A stretch of 9,778 bases of DNA. It comes from an uncultured Oscillospiraceae bacterium. GTDB taxonomy: Bacteria; Bacillota; Clostridia; Oscillospirales; Acutalibacteraceae. The notes under the pieces were generated by a model. The model was not told where the DNA came from and did not search any database. It was given only the letters and a program-made list of their open reading frames with translations. Position numbers and translations under genes: made by a program. Numbering within the stretch: the first letter of the stretch is position 1; each line of letters starts with the position of its first letter. Shown here piece after piece: positions 1 through 6,201 of this stretch. Location: positions 1-9,778 of the forward strand of contig UQLQ01000042.1 of NCBI GenBank assembly GCA_900541905.1, read 5' to 3'.

Positions 1-16
1 TAAAAGATTTATTTAT

Positions 17-158
17 GTACACCTTTACGAAGTTTTTTATTTTTAAAATTTTATAGATAATAAATGTAAAGAACTGTGAAATAATACTTGAAAATTATGC
101 ATATGTACATTATAATGAATCCGTATATTACAATATATGTTATTTTGAAAAGGTGTAC
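17..158. repeat. 10-bp inverted repeat pair flanking the surface-protein promoter
   Basis: GTACACCTTT at 17-26 and its exact reverse complement AAAGGTGTAC at 149-158 bracket the promoter at 88-116. The downstream copy lies in the predicted 5' leader and is part of a near-palindrome, AAGGT-GT-ACCTT, at 150-161. The arms are about 122 nt apart. They could be two operator half-sites on either side of the promoter or a coincidence of AT-rich DNA. The pairing is seen directly; any function is inference. Confidence 0.4.
88..116 (+). promoter_or_regulatory. Sigma-A-type promoter for the surface-protein gene
   Basis: A -35 box TTGAAA (88-93) and a perfect -10 box TATAAT (111-116) are separated by exactly 17 nt. 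Transcription would start near 122-124, giving a leader of about 90 nt before the ATG at 212. I see no riboswitch fold in that leader. Confidence 0.75.
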
Positions 159-198
159 CTTATCAAATTATAACATTATTGGTATCATTAAAAATTTT

Positions 199-205
199 GG
201 AGGGG
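199..205 (+). promoter_or_regulatory. RBS that fixes the surface-protein start
   Basis: GGAGGGG lies 6 nt before the ATG at 212, with 8 nt from the end of GGAGG. The open frame extends upstream to a TTG at 179, but that codon has no suitable upstream purine tract and would put the RBS inside the gene. The start at 212 is therefore preferred and places the signal peptide at the extreme N-terminus. Confidence 0.8.
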
Positions 206-211
206 TATGCT

Positions 212-2527
212 ATGGCAATGAAACTAACAAAACGCATTTCTTGTGCAGTATTGGTTTTGGCAATGGTATTGTTGAGTTTGAATCTTGCAGTTTTTGCGGC
301 AAACAGCAATTCCTTGCAAGGAACCGGTACACAAGAAGAACCGTATTTGGTTTCTGAAGCTGGACAACTAAAAGAATTGGAAGGCAAAAAGGGAGTTTAT
401 GTAAAATTAACAGCTGATATTGACTTATCTCAAGCTGAATTTGGAGGTAAAGTTGATGGTTGGGCTGATTATTACATCAACAATTTTTCAGGAACCATTG
501 ACGGTGACGGACACCGTATTTATAATGCAGGAACAAACAGCACCTTAATTGCAAATTTTGGCGGAGGTGAACTAAAAAATTTCACCTTTGAATTAAGCGG
601 ACAACCTGCAACACTCGTATGGAATGCGTATACAGCAGGTATTGATTATAACTACACAGATATCAATATTTCCGGCAGCATTAATTATACCAGCAACAAT
701 AACAATGAAAATGCTTTGGTTATTTATGCAGGCGGCAATACAACTTTAACACGTGTAAATGTAAGTGCAAATATTCAATCACCAACTTATAACAGTATTT
801 TTATTGGTTATACACCATTTGCAAACAGCCATTATAAATTGGTTGACTGTACCTATTCCGGTAATGCTGTTATGAAACAACCTGGTATTATTTTTGCAAA
901 CGCTTCTTCCGGTGCTAATTTATTGAATGGCAGTACAGTAGAGGCTTCCGGCTGCAAAATTACAGGTAATATTTTAGGTACTGCTGCAGAACCTAAATTT
1001 GTTGGAAGTGTTTCCTATAAATCGGATTATGATGCGGTGGAAGCAGCTGTGAAAACTGGTTTTACTATTACAGGCAATATAGCAAAAACAGAGGACTTAT
1101 CCGATTACACTTATAAAGTAAATGACAATGGTAATGTAAGAATTGATGTAACAAGTGAGAATAATTCAGTTGCTACTTTAAGAGTGATTTCTGAAGTTTA
1201 TTATAATGTTTATTACCAAGACGGAAGCCAATGGGGTACCATGAAAGCCAATGTAACAGAAGACATTCCTGTTCAGTCCGGTGTTTCTTCCTATTATTCT
1301 TCTTTAGGTAAAGTGGAATTTTATGACGGTGACAATGGCAGACAATTTACAACCGGTGTAAACGGTGAGTTACAAGCAATTGATGTTGATGGCAGAATTG
1401 GTTATGTTATCACCAATAAAGATGACTCTTTGGTTTATAAATTGGGAGCTTTTGATTCTGAAAATAACTGGAGATCTTCCAGCGTAACCGTATTGGCATA
1501 TGATAAAGACGGTAACTTAATTAATACTGTAAACGGCGGTAGCAGTGAAAGCTTTACGTTCAATATGGAAACAGTACAAACAGAGGCCGGTACTGCTTTA
1601 TCAGCTGTTCAAGCACCTGCCGGTACATCTTGGGTAAATTCTGCTGCTACAGTAGTAGGTGGCGAACAAATTTGTTTTGCTAAAAAAGATAATACAGTGA
1701 TACCGGTAAAAGTAGTTGCTGTTCAAAAACCTGTAGTAGATGTACCTGTAATTGATCCTTCTGTTCCGGTAGAAGAAGTACAAGTTGGTGTTACTCCTGA
1801 AACAGAAAATGAATTAAACGACATTATTTCCGGAAATTCTGATGCTGAAATTAGCACAGAATTACAGCAAAACATTGATGAAGCATTAGCAAGAGGCGAT
1901 CAAGTAACAATTAGCTTGAAATCTGACAAATTGGAAGGTAATCAAGTACCTGCTGCGGATGCAGAAAAAATTACTGAACTTTTGACTGCTCAAACAAGCA
2001 ATTCAGATAAAACTTTGGCAGTACAACAATACTTTGATTTTTCTGTTCTGGTTTCTGCAAATAATCAAGTAATTGGTGAAATTACAGAGTTAAACAGTTC
2101 TAAAATTACACTTCAAATTGCAATTCCTGCTGAATTACAAAAAGAAGGACGTACTTTTGGTGTAGTTCGTGTACATAATGGCGTTGCAGAAGTTTTGAAT
2201 TCCAGTGTTGAAAATCATATTTTAACTTTTGAAACCAACCAATTCTCAACATATGCATTGGTGTCTTATGATGCAAAAGACAATGGTCAAAACCCTGGTG
2301 GAGATGACAATCAAGAGAACAATGGGAATGAAACAGAAAATAATGGCAACACAGGTAATACGGATAACGGTAATACAGGAACAAACGGTAACGGAGATAA
2401 CTCCAACAATATGATAAGTCCCCAAACAGGAGATATGTCTAACTACATGGTTTTGATTGCTGTTGCAAGTGTTTCCGTAGTGGCAATTGCTGTTTTATTT
2501 GTATTAAAAAAGAAACATAACGCTTAA
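212..2527 (+). CDS. Secreted cell-wall-anchored surface protein with SPQTG sorting signal
   Basis: This 771-aa protein is exported and probably linked to peptidoglycan by a sortase; its ligand or substrate is unknown. Residues 1-29 are a signal peptide: a Lys/Arg n-region, a hydrophobic core, and likely cleavage after VFA (27-29). Residues 37-130 begin with GTGTQEEPYLVSEAGQL and include GTIDGDGHRIYN, typical of the GLUG/beta-helix start of clostridial surface proteins; beta-strand-rich repeats follow to about 290. Residues 300-505 look like beta-sandwich modules. Residues 530-686 resemble a stalk domain often found just before clostridial wall anchors (RTFGVVRVHNGVAEVL, then FSTYALVSY). Residues 690-733 are an Asn/Gly/Thr/Asp-rich linker. 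SPQTG (736-740) is followed by a hydrophobic span (745-765) and KKKH, a complete sorting signal. No sortase gene is in the window. No catalytic motif was recognised, so adhesin and polysaccharide-binding roles are both open. Confidence 0.85.
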   Translation: MAMKLTKRISCAVLVLAMVLLSLNLAVFAANSNSLQGTGTQEEPYLVSEAGQLKELEGKKGVYVKLTADIDLSQAEFGGKVDGWADYYINNFSGTIDGDGHRIYNAGTNSTLIANFGGGELKNFTFELSGQPATLVWNAYTAGIDYNYTDINISGSINYTSNNNNENALVIYAGGNTTLTRVNVSANIQSPTYNSIFIGYTPFANSHYKLVDCTYSGNAVMKQPGIIFANASSGANLLNGSTVEASGCKITGNILGTAAEPKFVGSVSYKSDYDAVEAAVKTGFTITGNIAKTEDLSDYTYKVNDNGNVRIDVTSENNSVATLRVISEVYYNVYYQDGSQWGTMKANVTEDIPVQSGVSSYYSSLGKVEFYDGDNGRQFTTGVNGELQAIDVDGRIGYVITNKDDSLVYKLGAFDSENNWRSSSVTVLAYDKDGNLINTVNGGSSESFTFNMETVQTEAGTALSAVQAPAGTSWVNSAATVVGGEQICFAKKDNTVIPVKVVAVQKPVVDVPVIDPSVPVEEVQVGVTPETENELNDIISGNSDAEISTELQQNIDEALARGDQVTISLKSDKLEGNQVPAADAEKITELLTAQTSNSDKTLAVQQYFDFSVLVSANNQVIGEITELNSSKITLQIAIPAELQKEGRTFGVVRVHNGVAEVLNSSVENHILTFETNQFSTYALVSYDAKDNGQNPGGDDNQENNGNETENNGNTGNTDNGNTGTNGNGDNSNNMISPQTGDMSNYMVLIAVASVSVVAIAVLFVLKKKHNA
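2279..2410 (+). repeat. Low-complexity Asn/Gly/Thr/Asp linker coding region
   Basis: This stretch encodes residues 690-733 of the surface protein and contains near-repeats of GGTAATAC and AATGG/AACGG units. It makes an acidic, flexible wall-spanning linker just before the sorting signal. Such tracts can change length by slippage; with only one sequence, variation cannot be seen here. Confidence 0.6.
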
Positions 2528-2556
2528 TTATTTATTTGATTTATTCATTGTTTGAC

Positions 2557-2602
2557 AAAGAAGACCGAATACCAATCTAGTATTCGGTCTTCTTTTGTTT
2601 TT
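2557..2602 (+). terminator. Strong intrinsic terminator of the surface-protein gene
   Basis: A perfect 16-bp stem (AAAGAAGACCGAATAC at 2557-2572 with its reverse complement at 2580-2595) closes a 7-nt loop, CAATCTA, and runs into T-rich DNA (TTTTGTTTTT). It starts 30 nt after the stop codon. The minus-strand side lacks a T-run beyond the stem, so termination is mainly for the plus strand. Confidence 0.9.
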
Positions 2603-2685
2603 GTAACTATATGAAATTGTGTTACGTTAACAAAGTCTTTTTATCTGATTCATAATCAAAACATATAAAATACATATTTGTAGGA

Positions 2686-2724
2686 TAAAATAAAAGATAA
2701 GCTATCATGGAATAAAAGCTTATC
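2686..2724 (-). terminator. Intrinsic terminator of the minus-strand gene
   Basis: On the minus strand, GATAAGCT (2724-2717) pairs with AGCTTATC (2703-2696) across a 13-nt loop and is followed by TTTTATTTTA. It begins 18 nt beyond the stop codon of the minus-strand gene. With the terminator at 2557-2602 it separates two convergent transcripts. Confidence 0.7.
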
Positions 2725-2741
2725 CTTACATGATAAACAAA

Positions 2742-3149
2742 TTAACTGATATAGTCTTCCAGAATAATTTGAACCTCGCCTTGAGAATTTGCTGTAATAC
2801 CTTTTTTAAGTAATTCTTGGTCTTCTGTTGGCAAAGCACTTAAGGAGACATTAACCTCTTTGTAAGGTTGTGTTTCATCATTTAAAAATACACCGATATG
2901 TCCATTATATTCTTTAATGGTATAAATATCTGATTGGCTTGTCATTGTATTAATATCGTTGCTATCGACATGCGATGATGTGCTTTCTTGACTTGAATTG
3001 GGATTTGAGGTAAAATGAGTTTGTTCACTAGTAACATTTTCAGATGCATTTTGAGGAATGGTAAGGAATACTACCAGAATGATAATCCCTATCAATAAAA
3101 CCAAAGCGATACTAAATATGATATAATAGGATTTCTTCAATTTGACCAT
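2742..3149 (-). CDS. Small single-pass membrane protein with BofC C-terminal-like domain
   Basis: This 135-aa protein has a short positive N-terminus (MVKLKK), one long hydrophobic segment (about residues 8-31) that should act as an uncleaved anchor, a Ser/Thr/Asn-rich linker (34-75), and a compact C-terminal domain (76-135). The domain contains YTIKEYNGHIGVFLND, then VSLSALPTEDQELLKKGI and ends ILEDYIS. It resembles the C-terminal domain of BofC, the sporulation checkpoint protein of Bacillus, and small clostridial proteins sharing only that part. BofC itself is longer and has an N-terminal domain missing here, so equating the functions is not justified. The start is supported by GAAAGG 5 nt upstream. 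The gene is monocistronic, convergent with the surface-protein gene and divergent from the PBP gene. The topology is well supported; the family assignment is from recalled pattern only. Confidence 0.7.
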   Translation of the reverse strand: MVKLKKSYYIIFSIALVLLIGIIILVVFLTIPQNASENVTSEQTHFTSNPNSSQESTSSHVDSNDINTMTSQSDIYTIKEYNGHIGVFLNDETQPYKEVNVSLSALPTEDQELLKKGITANSQGEVQIILEDYIS

Positions 3150-3154
3150 ACCTA

Positions 3155-3160
3155 CCTTTC
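3155..3160 (-). promoter_or_regulatory. RBS of the minus-strand membrane protein gene
   Basis: GAAAGG on the minus strand (3160-3155) lies 5 nt before the ATG at 3149-3147 and supports that start. Confidence 0.6.
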
Positions 3161-3179
3161 TTTGATCATTAGATATAAC

Positions 3180-3208
3180 TTTGTATCTTTGGTGCTAGTA
3201 TGGCTCAA
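3180..3208 (-). promoter_or_regulatory. Possible promoter of the minus-strand gene
   Basis: On the minus strand, TTGAGC (3208-3203) and TACAAA (3185-3180) are spaced by 17 nt, each matching the sigma-A consensus at four of six positions. The expected start lies about 25 nt before the ATG. The boxes are weak, so a promoter for another sigma factor is possible. Confidence 0.35.
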
Positions 3209-3253
3209 AATTGGAAATATATGCATAGGAAAAATGAAAGATTTGTTTTATTT

Positions 3254-3279
3254 CAATTATCTGTTCGTTCAGATAATTG
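3254..3279 (+). promoter_or_regulatory. Perfect 10-bp inverted repeat before the PBP gene
   Basis: CAATTATCTG (3254-3263) and CAGATAATTG (3270-3279) are exact reverse complements around TTCGTT. The repeat ends 11 nt before the RBS at 3291. It has no T-run, so it is not a terminator. It could be a DNA operator overlapping the promoter or a hairpin in the mRNA leader that affects translation or stability. No convincing -35/-10 pair was found for the PBP gene in 3150-3302, so promoter and repeat cannot be ordered. Confidence 0.55.
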
Positions 3280-3290
3280 CTTGCATTATT

Positions 3291-3296
3291 GAGGTG
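3291..3296 (+). promoter_or_regulatory. RBS that supports a TTG start for the PBP gene
   Basis: GAGGTG lies 6 nt before TTG at 3303. The next in-frame ATG falls after the transmembrane segment, so the TTG is the only start that gives a full-length membrane-anchored enzyme. Confidence 0.85.
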
Positions 3297-3302
3297 AATT
3301 GA

Positions 3303-5555
3303 TTGAAAAAATCTGACATTAATCAGTACGGACTAAAACCTGTACCGGACCCAAAAGGAAATAGCACCGGCAAAGCAGCAGGAAAAGCGATTTCCCGTGT
3401 GGTAATTACCATTGTGAGTTTGTTTTTTGCTACATTGTTTATCATAGGCATTTTTATGTTCTCTTACATTATGAGTTTAAGAGGAGAAGAAATAGATATT
3501 GATTTGCATTCTTTAAACTTAGACTATACAAGTTTTATTTACGTAAATGATGAATCTGGTAATCCTGTAGAATATAAGAGCTTATATGGTGGTGAAAGCA
3601 ACCGTATTTGGGTAGATTATCAGGATATTCCACAATATATGAAAGATGCAATGGTTGCCATTGAAGATAAACGCTTTTGGGAACATAACGGTGTTGACTG
3701 GTGGAGAACATTGGGTGCTGCCACCAACTTATTATCTTCCGGAGGAAGCTTTGGTGGCTCTACCATTACACAACAGTTGATAAAAAACCTTACTGGCGAA
3801 AGCGATGTAAGTATTTCCCGTAAATTAAAAGAGATATTCAGAGCAGAAAATTTGGAAAAAAAGTATACCAAAGAAGAAATTTTGGAATGCTATCTCAACG
3901 TTGTTAACTTTGGTAGCGGCTGTAAAGGAGTACAAGCAGCAGCAAACCTTTATTATGGAAAAGATATTAAGGATTGCAGCTTGGCAGAATGTGCTGCTAT
4001 CGCAGGTATTACACAAAACCCGTATGCGTATTCTCCTATGAATTTTCCAGAAAAGAATAAGGAACGTCAGCAAACTGTTCTGACAGAAATGTATAATCAA
4101 GAAAAGATTACAAAAGAAGAATACGATCAGGCAATGGCTGAGTCTGAAAATATGAATTTTGTATTCCAAGAAGCAACTGAGACAGGGGCAGATGATACTA
4201 TTAACAATTGGTATATTGATACGATGATTCAAGATGTTGTCTCAGACTTGCAGTCTGAGCTTGGGTATACCAAAGAAGATGCGCAGAATATGATTTACTA
4301 TGGTGGTCTAAAAATTTATTCTGCTATGGATTCCAGTGCTCAGGAAATGGCAGAAAAAGCAGTAGCTAACGACCGTAACTTAAACAGTGACCCGGACATG
4401 CAGTGCGGTGTTTATATGATGGATTATTCCGGTCGAGTACTTGCAATTGTAGGTAGCAGTGATGAAAAAGAAGGCAATCTGTGGTTTAACTATGCAACAG
4501 ATGCACAGCGTCAACCTGGTTCTTCATTTAAACCGATTGCGGCCTACGCACCTGCAATTGATAAAGGTATTATCAATTATTCCAGCATAGTACAGGATGA
4601 GCCAATACCAAATTATTTTGATGATGGTACTGCAGGTCCGAACAACTATGATCATAAATTCAGAGGTCCTGTAACGGTGCAGTATGCTTTACAGCAATCT
4701 TATAACCCACCTGCTGTTAGAGTATATCAACAGTTGGGACCACAAAACGCCTATAATTTCTTAACACAAAAATTAGGGTTTACCTCATTGGTCGGCGGCG
4801 GAGTTGATGACAGTAACTTAGGCGTAGCTATTGGTGGTGTGCATGAAGGTGTAACAGTAAAAGAAATGACAGCAGCATTCCAGATTTTTGGAAATGGCGG
4901 TCAATATAACGAACCTTATACGTACTACTACGTAGAAGACCATGATGGTAATGTCATTTTGGATAACCGTGACAATATTTCTACACAGGCAATCAAATCT
5001 TCCACTGCAACCATTATGCAAAAATTGCTGACAACTGTTGTAACACAAGGTACCGGTACCGGTGCCGGTGTAACAGGCTGGCAAATTTATGGTAAAACTG
5101 GTACTACCGATATTGATGACAACAGTTACTTTGTGGGTGGTTCTCCGTATGCTGTTATTGGTGTTTGGACCGGTTATCAAAATCCAAGCCGTTTAAGAAA
5201 TACGAATGCATCCAAAAGTGTATTTCAAAGTTTAATGGGAGCATATTTAAACACCAAACAATTGAAACAATTTACAACAGATTCTAACGTGACATCTGCT
5301 GTTTATTGTACGCAAAGTGGTAATTTAGCTGGTTCTGGCTGTACAAGTACTGCAACCGGCTGGTACGAAAAAAATAACATGCCATCCAGATGTACGCAAC
5401 ATCAAAATACAAATACAACATCGTCCAGTTCTGAAGAGGAAGAAGAGGAGGGATCTTCTAGCAACGCAAGCAGTTCGGAAAGTAGTTCATCATCTAGTTC
5501 TTCTCCCAGCTCAAGTTCCAGTGCGTCATCGTCTTCATCCTCTCCGGCAGCTTAA
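3303..5555 (+). CDS. Class A penicillin-binding protein (transglycosylase/transpeptidase, PBP1A type)
   Basis: This 750-aa bifunctional enzyme polymerises lipid II into glycan strands and cross-links the stem peptides on the outer face of the membrane. A cytoplasmic N-terminus (1-30) precedes one transmembrane helix (about 31-58). The glycosyltransferase family 51 domain (about 85-275) has EDKRFWEHNG (121-130, catalytic Glu121), GGSTITQQ (151-158), RKLKEIFRA (173-181) and EEILECYLN (191-199). The transpeptidase domain (about 335-650) has SSFK (407-410, nucleophile Ser407), SYN (466-468) and KTG (598-600). All catalytic motifs are intact. A C-terminal extension carries Cys669, Cys680 and Cys697 in an SGxLAxxxC-type pattern common in clostridial PBP1A proteins. 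Residues 707-750 are a Glu6 run followed by a nearly pure Ser tract. The gene is monocistronic, with an inverted repeat before it and a terminator after it. The family is certain; the choice between ponA and other class A PBP names is not. Confidence 0.97.
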   Translation: MKKSDINQYGLKPVPDPKGNSTGKAAGKAISRVVITIVSLFFATLFIIGIFMFSYIMSLRGEEIDIDLHSLNLDYTSFIYVNDESGNPVEYKSLYGGESNRIWVDYQDIPQYMKDAMVAIEDKRFWEHNGVDWWRTLGAATNLLSSGGSFGGSTITQQLIKNLTGESDVSISRKLKEIFRAENLEKKYTKEEILECYLNVVNFGSGCKGVQAAANLYYGKDIKDCSLAECAAIAGITQNPYAYSPMNFPEKNKERQQTVLTEMYNQEKITKEEYDQAMAESENMNFVFQEATETGADDTINNWYIDTMIQDVVSDLQSELGYTKEDAQNMIYYGGLKIYSAMDSSAQEMAEKAVANDRNLNSDPDMQCGVYMMDYSGRVLAIVGSSDEKEGNLWFNYATDAQRQPGSSFKPIAAYAPAIDKGIINYSSIVQDEPIPNYFDDGTAGPNNYDHKFRGPVTVQYALQQSYNPPAVRVYQQLGPQNAYNFLTQKLGFTSLVGGGVDDSNLGVAIGGVHEGVTVKEMTAAFQIFGNGGQYNEPYTYYYVEDHDGNVILDNRDNISTQAIKSSTATIMQKLLTTVVTQGTGTGAGVTGWQIYGKTGTTDIDDNSYFVGGSPYAVIGVWTGYQNPSRLRNTNASKSVFQSLMGAYLNTKQLKQFTTDSNVTSAVYCTQSGNLAGSGCTSTATGWYEKNNMPSRCTQHQNTNTTSSSSEEEEEEGSSSNASSSESSSSSSSSPSSSSSASSSSSSPAA
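5421..5552 (+). repeat. Low-complexity Glu/Ser tail coding region
   Basis: This encodes PBP residues 707-750: SSSS, six Glu, then about 30 Ser with scattered Ala, Pro, Asn and Glu. Ser codons are mixed (agt, agc, tca, tcg, tct, tcc), which suggests selection for serine content rather than a recently expanded single-codon repeat. Confidence 0.75.
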
Positions 5556-5567
5556 ATAGCTAATAAT

Positions 5568-5602
5568 AAAAAGTGTCCGCATTTTTGCAGACACTTTTTT
5601 AT
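5568..5602 (+). terminator. Intrinsic terminator of the PBP gene
   Basis: AAAAAGTGTCCGCA (5568-5581) pairs with TGCAGACACTTTTT (5586-5599) with one C/A mismatch, around a TTTT loop and ending in a run of six T. It starts 12 nt after the PBP stop. The stem's A-run also makes it usable in the minus direction. Confidence 0.88.
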
Positions 5603-5670
5603 TTACCTATTTCATATTATGTATATTGCATGCTATTTGCCTATTTGAAAAATAAAAATTTTTTATAAAT

Positions 5671-5699
5671 TTTCATTGCAAGATTAATAGAAATATGAT
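5671..5699 (+). promoter_or_regulatory. Possible promoter of the ACT-hom-thrB-lysC operon
   Basis: TATGAT (5694-5699) is a five-of-six match to a -10 box. The hexamer 17 nt upstream, TTTCAT, is a poor -35; TTGCAA at 5676 is better but only 12 nt away. A very AT-rich stretch at 5648-5673 could act as an UP element. No T-box, riboswitch or attenuator-like leader is visible between the PBP terminator and the first gene. Confidence 0.35.
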
Positions 5700-5743
5700 A
5701 AACTGTACATTGTGAAGAAACAATCGTATATGGGTGGTGGACA

Positions 5744-6184
5744 ATGAAAAATTCTGCTTTTCTTTTAGTAAACCAAGAAGTACTTCCTCAAGTATTTACA
5801 AAGGTAATTCAGGCAAAGGAATATTTGAGAACTGCACAAGCTTCCAGCACTACAGAAGCTGCAAAAATGGCAGGTATTTCCCGCAGTGTATTTTATAAAT
5901 ATAAAGATGCTGTTTATCCATATCACGGGAAAGCAGAAAAACAAATTGTTACCATACAAGTAGTGTTATATGATAGACCGGGAGTATTAATGGCGGTTAT
6001 TTCTGCTTTTTATAATGAAGGTGCTAATATTTTGACCATTAATCAAAATATCCCTGTTAACGGAACAGCATTGGTTTCTATTTCATGCCAAGTAGATCAT
6101 TTAAAAGGCTCTATGGATGATTTACTGCTGCATCTAAAACAAGTAGATGGTGTGCAGCGCATTGAGCATATTACAGGCGAATAA
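5744..6184 (+). CDS. UPF0735-family ACT domain protein (PheB-type), likely regulator
   Basis: This 146-aa cytoplasmic protein has two parts. Residues 36-57, TTEAAKMAGISRSVFYKYKDAV, look like a helix-turn-helix: AAKMAGIS as the turn and RSVFYKYKD as the recognition helix, similar to TetR-type helices. Residues 68-143 are an ACT domain with the hallmark DRPGVL (77-82) and NEGANILTINQNIP, the usual amino-acid-binding fold. The arrangement and length match the UPF0735 family that includes Bacillus PheB, whose function is poorly defined. No catalytic motif is present. The gene opens the operon, with 17 nt to the hom start. That suggests, as inference, that it senses an amino acid and regulates aspartate-family synthesis. 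The RBS is weak (GGGTGG at 5732-5737). Confidence 0.88.
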   Translation: MKNSAFLLVNQEVLPQVFTKVIQAKEYLRTAQASSTTEAAKMAGISRSVFYKYKDAVYPYHGKAEKQIVTIQVVLYDRPGVLMAVISAFYNEGANILTINQNIPVNGTALVSISCQVDHLKGSMDDLLLHLKQVDGVQRIEHITGE

Positions 6185-6201
6185 ATAAAGAGGTGTAAAT
6201 G

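Noticed and set aside
17..158. Terminal inverted repeats of a small mobile element
   Set aside because: The arms are only 10 bp, no flanking direct repeat is visible, and the enclosed DNA is a promoter for the adjacent gene.
179..211. TTG at 179 as the start of the surface protein
   Set aside because: No purine-rich RBS precedes it, and it would place the strong GGAGGGG inside the coding region. The ATG at 212 has the right spacing.
88..357. 89-codon open frame overlapping the start of the surface-protein gene
   Set aside because: It overlaps the promoter, the RBS and the signal-peptide coding region in another frame, has no RBS at its ATG, and its product has no coherent domain. It is a shadow frame.
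3825..4232. 135-codon open frame on the minus strand inside the PBP gene
   Set aside because: It lies entirely opposite the intact glycosyltransferase coding region, has no recognisable domain and odd Cys/Ile/Phe-rich composition. Other minus-strand open frames inside the operon were rejected for the same reason.
5050..5077. Short GGTACC/GGTGCC tandem repeats in the PBP gene
   Set aside because: They encode the Gly/Thr-rich loop before the KTG motif, which is common in class A PBPs. Codon similarity explains the repeat.
5603..5743. T-box, lysine riboswitch or threonine attenuator upstream of the operon
   Set aside because: The 140-nt region is too short and lacks a T-box core, a run of threonine codons in a leader peptide, or paired terminator/antiterminator stems. 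A lysine riboswitch needs a longer structured leader.
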